Of a stretch of 64,000 nucleotides of DNA, positions 57,976 through 64,000 are shown piece after piece. The first letter of the stretch is position 1. Each line of letters opens with the position of its first letter. The stretch comes from Cohnella sp. SGD-V74 (GTDB lineage Bacteria > Bacillota > Bacilli > Paenibacillales > Paenibacillaceae). The DNA lies in the NCBI RefSeq assembly GCF_003001675.1, contig NZ_PVYW01000001.1, positions 1 to 64,000 of the forward strand, written 5' to 3'. Position numbers and translations under genes: made by a program. The notes under the pieces were generated by a model that worked only from the letters and a program-made list of their open reading frames with translations, ran no database searches and was not told where the DNA came from.

Positions 57976-59660
57976 ACCTCCCCGGCAGCTTCGCCAACGC
58001 GTTCGGCGTTCCAGTAGTCGATCTGGTACGGATACCCCTGTTCAAGCAGGAAACGTCCGCGATTGCGCGAAAACTCCACCTCGTCCGTCCCCTCGCTGAC
58101 GAGCGAATAGAACCGGGCCTTGGCCCCGTTCTTCTTCGGGCGCAAAATGCGGCCCAGCCGCTGCGCCTCCTCCTGGCGGGAACCGAAGCTTCCGGACACC
58201 TGGATCGCGATCGCCGCATCCGGCAGATCGACGGCGAAGTTGGCTACTTTGGAGACGAGCAGCACGCCCAGCTCGCCCCGCTTGAACCGCTCGAACAGCT
58301 CTTTGCGCCCGCGCAGCGGCATCTCTCCGGTAATGAGCGGCAAAGACAGCTCCCCGGCCAGTCCGTGCAATTGATCGAGATACTGGCCGATCACGATCGT
58401 CGGAACGCCGGAGTGGCGCTGCAGCAGCGCTCTGACGACTTCGGCCTTGCGCGGGTTCTCCCCGGCGATCCGGTTGCGCCGGCTCTTGGGAGCGGCGACA
58501 TAGTCGGCTGCAGCGGCAGGTTCCATCGGCACCCGAACCTCGGTGCACTCCGCCTCCGCGATCCAGCCCCGGTCCTCCATCGTCTTCCAGGGCAGCTCGT
58601 ATCTCTTCGGTCCGATCAGCGCGAACGCGTCCTCCTCCCTGCCGTCCTCGCGTACCAGAGTGGCGGTAAGCCCCAATCTCCTCGTCGCCTGAATATCCGC
58701 CGTCATTCGGAACACCGGAGCCGGAAGCAGATGGACTTCGTCATAGACGATCAGCCCCCAGTCCCGATTGACGAACAATTCGAGATGAGGATATTCCTCT
58801 CCCTTGGAAGAGCGGTATGTGAGCACCTGGTAGGTCGCCACCGTGACCGGTCTTACGTTTTTCGATTGCCCCGTATATTCGCCGACCTCGCTCTCGGTCA
58901 GCGTCGTATGCCGCAGCAGCTCGGAGATCCATTGCGCCACCGACACTCCGTTCGGCGTCAAAATGAGCGTCTCGCATTGCAGGCGGGCGAGGGCGGCCAT
59001 GGCGACCCACGTTTTGCCCGCACCGCACGGCAGCACGACAACCCCGCTCCCCGCGGAATCTCCCAGCAAGGCGTCCACAGCCTCCCGCTGATAGTCTCTC
59101 AGCTCCACGGGTCTGCCGTCCTCCGTCTCCGATCGCAGAGACACGGACAGCGGCTGACCTTCATGAAAACCGGCCTCGTCCTTGACCGGGTAGCCTGCGC
59201 TCGCCAGTTCCCGCTTGATCCAGCCCCGGGCTTCGGGCCGAATCGCCGCCCGCGCGCCTTCGGGGCCGCCGGCGAAGCAGGCGGAGATCGCTTCCAGCCG
59301 TCCGACCCGTTCCATTAACTCTAGCGAATCGGTCAATAGAACAAGCTCGCCTCCGTCGCTAACGAGCCGAATTTGCCCGTACCGCTCCATCTGCATCCGG
59401 ACAAACTGCTCTACCGAAGCCGGAAGCGGGCAGCGGGCCATGGCGGCAAGCCGCTCCGACACGCGCACGGAAGTCCAGCCGGCGGCTGCTGCGTTCCACA
59501 GCGTCACCGGCGTTAACCGGTATGTATGCCAGAAGCCCGGACGTTTCTGCAAGATCGCGACTTCCCTTAGAAAATCCCGCGCTTGCGCGTACTCCGGATG
59601 CCGCTCGTCCAGCAGCAGCGTGCCGTCCGACTGCACCCACAGCGGCCTCGTATTTTCCAT
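57966..59660 (-). CDS. XPB-type DNA repair helicase
   Basis: A 564-residue superfamily 2 helicase of the bacterial XPB (ERCC3) class. The N-terminal ~160 residues form the damage-recognition-like region. Helicase motifs are RDYQREAVDALLG (Q), Walker A PCGAGKT (211-217), DEVH (307-310), LGLTATLVREDG, VANFAVDLPDAAIAIQVSG and QRLGRILRPKKNG. Bacterial XPB unwinds 3' to 5' and is thought to act in nucleotide excision repair. It is 10 bases overlapped with its partner gene, and mycobacteria show the same pairing. Confidence 0.93.
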   Translation of the reverse strand: MENTRPLWVQSDGTLLLDERHPEYAQARDFLREVAILQKRPGFWHTYRLTPVTLWNAAAAGWTSVRVSERLAAMARCPLPASVEQFVRMQMERYGQIRLVSDGGELVLLTDSLELMERVGRLEAISACFAGGPEGARAAIRPEARGWIKRELASAGYPVKDEAGFHEGQPLSVSLRSETEDGRPVELRDYQREAVDALLGDSAGSGVVVLPCGAGKTWVAMAALARLQCETLILTPNGVSVAQWISELLRHTTLTESEVGEYTGQSKNVRPVTVATYQVLTYRSSKGEEYPHLELFVNRDWGLIVYDEVHLLPAPVFRMTADIQATRRLGLTATLVREDGREEDAFALIGPKRYELPWKTMEDRGWIAEAECTEVRVPMEPAAAADYVAAPKSRRNRIAGENPRKAEVVRALLQRHSGVPTIVIGQYLDQLHGLAGELSLPLITGEMPLRGRKELFERFKRGELGVLLVSKVANFAVDLPDAAIAIQVSGSFGSRQEEAQRLGRILRPKKNGAKARFYSLVSEGTDEVEFSRNRGRFLLEQGYPYQIDYWNAERVGEAAGEVCP

Positions 59661-59842
59661 CCGGCATTCCTCCTTGTCGTTAACAAGGTTCTCCTCCTCG
59701 GCGCCGGTTCATGCATTGGGAACGCAAAGAGGCCGTTCCATAAGAGGTCAGCGAGCAACAATTGGCATTATCGATGAACAAGAACCGGGTCATCTCGATA
59801 ATAATACCTGTTGCCTGACTTAATGGGACGGCCTCGCTATCG

Positions 59843-60277
59843 TTAATGCGCGTAAGACGAGTTGCCGTGCTCGGAGATTTCGCTCAGCGCCTCTCCCGCT
59901 TCGTTGACGAAAATTTCCCGCACGGCCAAGTCGCCGATCGAGACGATGCCTTCCAGATGGCCGTCGTTCACGACCGGAAGCCTGCGGATTTGTTCCGCCG
60001 CCATAATCGACGCGGCTTCGTCGACGGACATGTCGGACGGCACCGTCCGAACCCCGTTCGTCACCACTTCGTCCAGAGATTCGGAGCCCGAGCGATTGTC
60101 CGCGTAGCCGCGAACGACAAGATCCCGGTCGGTCACGACGCCAACCAGCTTGCGCCCGTCCACGACCGGGATAAAGCCGATATCGTGATCTCTCATCAAA
60201 CGCGCGGCTTCCGTAATGCTGGCATTCCGGGAAAGCGTCACGCAATCGGTCGACATAATGTCGGCAATTTTCCTCAT
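59843..60277 (-). CDS. CBS-pair domain protein
   Basis: A 144-residue protein made of two CBS motifs (IMSTDCVTLSRNASITEAAR with LVGVVTDRDLVVRG, and VTNGVRTVPSDMSVDEAASI with LEGIVSIGDLAVRE), the Bateman module that binds adenine nucleotides. There is no attached catalytic domain. It resembles B. subtilis YhcV/YkuL-type stress proteins; the partner is unknown. Confidence 0.9.
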   Translation of the reverse strand: MRKIADIMSTDCVTLSRNASITEAARLMRDHDIGFIPVVDGRKLVGVVTDRDLVVRGYADNRSGSESLDEVVTNGVRTVPSDMSVDEAASIMAAEQIRRLPVVNDGHLEGIVSIGDLAVREIFVNEAGEALSEISEHGNSSYAH

Positions 60278-60383
60278 CGATAGCCTCCTGTATGGCCGAA
60301 TGACGCCAATGGCGCCCGATCCGGCTTCATTGTTCGGTCCTACAGTAGAGTGACCGAATCACGGAAGCCCCATACAGGTAAAA

Positions 60384-60419
60384 TCGGCTAGGGCGTGTAT
60401 GCATACACGCCCTAGCCGA
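60384..60419. repeat. Perfect 36-bp palindrome made of the 35.3-kb element's terminal repeats
   Basis: The sequence equals its own reverse complement over 36 bases. Its core is CTAGGGCGTGTATGCA joined directly to TGCATACACGCCCTAG, the same ends as the element at 35257-35422 but with no interior. The stop codon TAG of the M20 gene lies inside it (60412-60414), so it may also act as that gene's terminator. Confidence 0.9.
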
Positions 60420-61587
60420 AATCGAGCGCGGCATCGTCCGCCACCGCGATCAGAAGCCGGGCCGCGTGCAGCATCGCTTCCTCCTCGATGTCGAACATCG
60501 GATGGTGGTGGGGCGCCGAACTCCCCTCCGGCTTGCCCGCCCCGACGAAGAAGAAGCAGCCGGGCTTGCGTTCGAGATAATAAGAGAAGTCTTCGCCGGC
60601 CATGATGCGTTCGCACGGTCCGGAAGCCGTGTCCGGCAGCAGCTCGCCTATAATTCGGAGCACCCGGCTGGCTTCGCGCTCGTCGTTCACGACGGGAGGA
60701 TAGCCCTCGATAAACCGAAACCGGTAATCGCAGCCGTGCATCTCGCACGTGTGCTTGACAATCTCCTCCATCCGCCCCCTCACGAGGGCTCTCATTTCCT
60801 TATTAAAGGAGCGAACCGTTCCGGCCAGCTTGCTGCCGGCGGCGATGACGTTGTTGGCCGTGCCCGCGGAAAACCTGCACACGGACAGCACGGCGGCGTC
60901 GAGCGGGTTGACGCTGCGCGAGACGATCGTCTGCAGCGCCGAGACGAGAGACGCGCCGGCCAGGAGCGCGTCCCGGCTCTCGTGCGGGAGCCCTCCATGA
61001 CCGCCGCGGCCGATGATCTCGATCTCGAACTCGTCCGGCGTCGCCATGAAGGGGCCCGGCCGGGTCGTCGCGGTGCCGCACGGCAGCGGAGACCACAGGT
61101 GAACGCCGTAGATCGCGTCCACGCCGTCCAGCGCGCCGTCCTCGATCATCCGGATCGCCCCGCCCGGCAGCATCTCCTCTCCGGGCTGGAAGAGAAAGAC
61201 GCGTGTTCCGGCCGTCTCCGCCCGATGCAGGCTGTAATATTTGGCCACCGCCAGCAGCTCGGCCATATGCCCGTCATGGCCGCATGCATGCATGACTCCG
61301 GGGACGGTTGAGCGATACTCGCAATCTTTGGCGTCCTGAATCGGCAAGGCGTCGATATCGGACCTCAGCGCGATCGTCCGGCCCGGCAAGCCGCCGGCGA
61401 GCCGCGCGACGATTCCCGTTCCGGCGACGCCCCGGCGCACCTCCAGTCCCCACTCCTCCAGCAGCGCCGCGATCATGGCGGACGTTTCGTGTTCCTGGAA
61501 GCTCAGCTCGGGATGCCGATGCAGATGTCGGCGCCATTTCACCATCTCCCCGTAAAGAGGCTGAAGCGTTTGCTCGTTGACCGTCAT
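60412..61587 (-). CDS. M20-family amidohydrolase (peptidase family)
   Basis: A 391-residue zinc amidohydrolase of the M20D type (hippurate, N-acyl amino acid or N-acetyl-diaminopimelate class). Metal motifs are MHACGHDGHMAELL, LFQPGEEMLPGG and the C-terminal PHHHPMFDIEEEAMLHAA; the dimerisation domain spans about 185-295 (RGGHGGLPHESRDALLAG). AAAGGAG lies nine bases before the ATG at 61587, and the 70 codons further upstream are rejected. The substrate is not determined. Its stop lies within the 36-bp palindrome. Confidence 0.93.
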   Translation of the reverse strand: MTVNEQTLQPLYGEMVKWRRHLHRHPELSFQEHETSAMIAALLEEWGLEVRRGVAGTGIVARLAGGLPGRTIALRSDIDALPIQDAKDCEYRSTVPGVMHACGHDGHMAELLAVAKYYSLHRAETAGTRVFLFQPGEEMLPGGAIRMIEDGALDGVDAIYGVHLWSPLPCGTATTRPGPFMATPDEFEIEIIGRGGHGGLPHESRDALLAGASLVSALQTIVSRSVNPLDAAVLSVCRFSAGTANNVIAAGSKLAGTVRSFNKEMRALVRGRMEEIVKHTCEMHGCDYRFRFIEGYPPVVNDEREASRVLRIIGELLPDTASGPCERIMAGEDFSYYLERKPGCFFFVGAGKPEGSSAPHHHPMFDIEEEAMLHAARLLIAVADDAALDFG

Positions 61588-61828
61588 GGCGACGACTCCT
61601 TTCCGTAAACCGCGTATTTTTATTATTGTATCAGAAACGGCAAGGCTCCGTAACCTACCGGGAGAGCGGGCGAAGAGAATTGTCAATGAACGTTCGAACT
61701 TAGGTCCCGATGCAGGCTTGCAGAAGGCATGCAAACCGACTATCATGGAAGTGGACAGCGCTTGCCCCAACGGGCTCCGAGCGCAAGCAGCCTGCACGTT
61801 GGATTGTACCTACATAAGGAGGATCACC

Positions 61829-62173
61829 ATGTTACTCGAAAATACAGGGTTAAACGGAATGCGCAGCGATCTGGGCCATCTGGACGAGTCCGGCGACAAG
61901 CTCGGCTTCGTACGCTGGCAGTGGGAATATCGCCGCGCGACTTACGATCTGAAGCTGCACGACCGCACAAGCGGGCAAGATTACTATCTGCGCATCGCGA
62001 CGAGAGCCGTCGAGGGCAAATTGGAAAATCCGGACGCCGTTCTGGAAGTGGAAGCCGTCTATCTCGGACGCTCGACGTTCCCGCACGGACTGGATTACGA
62101 ATCTCCGATTCCCGAGCCGATCTTGAATGCCGCTAATCAACGCGCGCAGGATCTGAAGAAGCTGCTATCCTAA
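61829..62173 (+). CDS. YugN-like family protein
   Basis: A 114-residue protein with AGGAGG before the ATG at 61829. The sequence GFVRWQWEYRRATYDLKLHD and YYLRIATRAVEGKLE with VEAVYLGRSTFPHGLDY matches the YugN-like family, whose function is unknown. It is divergent from the M20 gene and 20 bases before the ftsW-like gene. Confidence 0.85.
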   Translation: MLLENTGLNGMRSDLGHLDESGDKLGFVRWQWEYRRATYDLKLHDRTSGQDYYLRIATRAVEGKLENPDAVLEVEAVYLGRSTFPHGLDYESPIPEPILNAANQRAQDLKKLLS

Positions 62174-62193
62174 GCGGCACGGGGGAATTCGGG

Positions 62194-63399
62194 ATGAAAT
62201 CTCCGGAGAGCGGCCAGCGCGGCGCGCCAGATTTTCTGTTGCTGATACTGACGCTTCTGCTCGTAGGATTCGGACTTGTCATGGTTTTCAGCGCCAGCTC
62301 CAGCATGGCGGTCACTAAGCCCGCCTACAACAATGACGCCTTCTACTTCCTGAAGCGTCAATTGATGTGGGTCGGGCTAGGCACGTTTATCATGCTGATT
62401 CTGATGAACATCCACTATCAGAAATACAAGAAGCTGTTTCTGTTGTTCTTCATCGGCACGCTTGTCCTGCTCGTTCTCGTTCCGATCATCGGGGAGACGC
62501 GGAACGGCGCGAAAAGCTGGTTTGGAGTCGGTTCGTTCGGCGTTCAACCGACCGAATTCGCGAAGCTGGCGATCATTATGTACTTGGCCGCGATCATCGC
62601 GAAGAAGGACGAGAAGTTCCGGAATTTCAAAAAAGGGCTGCTCCCCGTCATGATCGTCGTCGGCTTCTTCGCCTTCCTCATCATGCTTCAGCCCGACTTC
62701 GGCTCGTGCGCCATCCTCGTCATGTGCGCGTCGGCCATCGTCGTCGCCGGGGGGTCGAACCTCAAGCACATCCTGCTTTCCTCCGCCGTTCTGATCGGCT
62801 TGGCCGCGCTCGGGACAAGCTTCTACCTGCTGCTGAATCCGGACGCGGGATTCGGCTTCCGCGGCGACCGTTTCACCGCTTTCCTCGATCCGCTGGCGGA
62901 CCAGCAAGGGAGCGGATATCATCTGTCCCGTTCGCTGCAGGCGTTCGGACACGGAGGATTGACCGGCACCGGACTCGGCAACAGCATCCAGAAGCTGTTC
63001 TATCTGCCCTACGCGTACAACGACTTCATTTTCGCCGTCATCGGCGAGGAGTTGGGCTTTATCGGCACGACGATCTTTATTCTGTTCTACGTGTTGTTCC
63101 TGTGGAGAGCGCTGATCGTCTCCCTGCGCTGCCCGGACATCTACGGCACGCTGGTCGGCATCGGCCTCGTCTCGCTGATCGCGATCCAGGCGCTCATCAA
63201 TATGGGAGGCGTCAGCGGAGCGATTCCGATTACCGGAGTCACTTTGCCGTTTATCAGCTACGGAGGCTCCTCGATGCTCACGCTGCTCGCGGGGATGGGC
63301 ATTCTGCTCAGCGTATCCAGGGAGTACAACCGCGTCGAGAAAACGGCGCAGAACGCGCCTCAGGCGCCTTATACGCGCAACAAAGCTTATCATTCATGA
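62194..63399 (+). CDS. FtsW/RodA/SpoVE-family peptidoglycan glycosyltransferase (FtsW-like)
   Basis: A 401-residue SEDS protein with ten membrane helices that polymerises lipid II. Motifs are VFSASSSMAVTKP, NGAKSWFGVG, VQPTEFAKLAIIMYLA (catalytic region), GYHLSRSLQAFGHGGLTGTG and GVTLPFISYGGSSML. The periplasmic loop and length fit FtsW (YlaO in Bacillus) better than RodA, but SpoVE cannot be excluded from sequence alone. No partner PBP lies in the window. A strong terminator follows. Confidence 0.9.
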   Translation: MKSPESGQRGAPDFLLLILTLLLVGFGLVMVFSASSSMAVTKPAYNNDAFYFLKRQLMWVGLGTFIMLILMNIHYQKYKKLFLLFFIGTLVLLVLVPIIGETRNGAKSWFGVGSFGVQPTEFAKLAIIMYLAAIIAKKDEKFRNFKKGLLPVMIVVGFFAFLIMLQPDFGSCAILVMCASAIVVAGGSNLKHILLSSAVLIGLAALGTSFYLLLNPDAGFGFRGDRFTAFLDPLADQQGSGYHLSRSLQAFGHGGLTGTGLGNSIQKLFYLPYAYNDFIFAVIGEELGFIGTTIFILFYVLFLWRALIVSLRCPDIYGTLVGIGLVSLIAIQALINMGGVSGAIPITGVTLPFISYGGSSMLTLLAGMGILLSVSREYNRVEKTAQNAPQAPYTRNKAYHS

Positions 63400-63401
63400 A
63401 C

Positions 63402-63445
63402 AAAAAGAGCCTTCCGCTTCGCAACTCGCGGGAGGCTCTCTTTTT
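63402..63445. terminator. Bidirectional terminator
   Basis: AAAAAGAGCCT-CC pairs with GG-AGGCTCTCTTTTT with flanking A and T runs on both sides. It separates the ends of the ftsW-like gene and the Gls24-family gene. Confidence 0.85.
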
Positions 63446-63462
63446 CGTGTATACGGATGACT

Positions 63463-63840
63463 CTACTTCACCCGGTTAGGCTCTTCGGTCTCTTCATCCT
63501 TGAAGGCTACGCCTTCCACCTTGACGTTGACTTCGACGACGTTCAAGCCCGTCATATTCTCGACGGCTTCCCTTACGTTCTCCTGAAGTCTCCGACCGAC
63601 TTCCTGAATCGGAATACCGTACTGGACGACGATTCGCAAATCGATGGCCGCTTCGACCTGGCCGACTTCCACGGAGACGCCCTTCTGGGCGTTGCGTCCG
63701 CTGAGCCTCTTGGCCAACCCTTCCGATATGCCGCCCGACATCGCGGCGACTCCCGGCGTCTCCAGCGCCGCCAATCCGGCAATCGTGGCGACGACGTCGT
63801 CGGAAATCCGTATCATTCCTTGTTGAAGTTCATCCGTCAT
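63463..63840 (-). CDS. Asp23/Gls24 family protein (second copy)
   Basis: A 125-residue Asp23/Gls24 protein: MIRISDDVVATIAGLAALET with PGVAAMSGGISEGLAKRLSG and the ending VVEVNVKVEGVAFKDEE. The ATG at 63840 has GGAGAG upstream; a longer frame to 63933 adds an unconserved stretch. It is more like YqhY than the YloU copy at 20992-21351. Confidence 0.9.
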   Translation of the reverse strand: MTDELQQGMIRISDDVVATIAGLAALETPGVAAMSGGISEGLAKRLSGRNAQKGVSVEVGQVEAAIDLRIVVQYGIPIQEVGRRLQENVREAVENMTGLNVVEVNVKVEGVAFKDEETEEPNRVK

Positions 63841-64000
63841 AGCGGCCCACTCTCCCCGACCTGTTATGCTTCCATTGTAATGGAAGACTACTCCATAATC
63901 AACCGCAGCGGCTAACCGCCTCGCATTGTTCAAAACTCTCCGTTTACGAACATACAGAAATTGGGTATAGTAAGAAATGCCAAATCCGGATTTTTACATT

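Noticed and set aside
59768..59801. Imperfect hairpin downstream of the CBS gene
   Set aside because: Arms TTATCGATGA and TCATCTCGATAA pair with bulges and lack a U-run; too weak to call a terminator.

Overview
The window comes from a Gram-positive, endospore-forming bacterium of the Paenibacillaceae (Paenibacillus/Cohnella-like). The sequence shows spoVM, a SpoVIF-family gene, ylbF/ylbG and a nearly complete copy of the Bacillus-type ylo gene order (remA-gmk-rpoZ-coaBC-priA-def-fmt-rsmB-rlmN-stp-prkC-rsgA-rpe-spoVM-rpmB-yloU-fakA-recG, with the yloB-like Ca2+ ATPase and rqcH further out). Most of it is GC-rich with strongly GC-biased third codon positions, which produces many long antisense shadow frames. 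The exception is roughly 1-1200, which is visibly AT-rich. I saw no rRNA, tRNA, CRISPR array or transposase gene. The genus is inferred from gene content.

Layout. 1-1.4 kb: AT-rich left end with a probable frameshifted ORF and short peptide genes. 1.4-6 kb: a beta-flower protein, then a Fur-controlled siderophore-uptake operon (lipoprotein, two FecCD permeases) under an AraC/Btr-like regulator whose frame runs without a stop into the lipoprotein. 6-9.4 kb: a TPP-riboswitch-controlled thiamine/HMP ABC transporter with an embedded MTH1187-family thiamine-binding protein. 9.4-16.1 kb: a glycan/methylation cluster of four multidomain enzymes next to a small unknown protein with a sporulation-type -10 element, and a SpoVIF-family gene. 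16.2-36.8 kb: the ylo housekeeping block (recG, fatty-acid kinase FakA with a DegV/FakB partner, Gls24 protein, L28, SpoVM, PrkC/Stp, RsgA, RlmN, RsmB, Fmt, Def, PriA, CoaBC, RpoZ, Gmk, RemA). 36.8-43.4 kb: bifunctional homocysteine methyltransferase/MTHFR, an ArsR-MFS pair, dapF, purT and a DUF3995 protein. 43.5-49.4 kb: Ca2+ ATPase, an ArsR-AHSA1 pair and rqcH. 49.5-55.9 kb: PHP phosphatase, LysR regulator, an unknown 145-aa protein, a TrpXYZ-type ABC transporter, ylbG and ylbF. 55.9-63.9 kb: a two-gene XPB-helicase system, a CBS protein, an M20 amidohydrolase, a YugN-like protein, an FtsW/RodA protein and a second Gls24-family protein.

The most notable non-genic signals are repeats in intergenic gaps, especially inside the otherwise compact ylo block: a 53-bp x3 tandem repeat (29.1 kb), a degenerate 50-bp palindromic repeat (31.1 kb), two full copies and one half copy of a ~170-bp element with terminal inverted repeats (31.2, 31.3 and 38.7 kb), and a 166-bp element at 35.3 kb whose terminal inverted repeat recurs alone as a perfect 36-bp palindrome at 60.4 kb. 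The most interesting genic signals are the AraC-lipoprotein read-through with an embedded promoter and Fur box, and the candidate spore-surface glycan cluster with unusual domain fusions. All functions are assigned from motif and family recognition by eye, with no database search.
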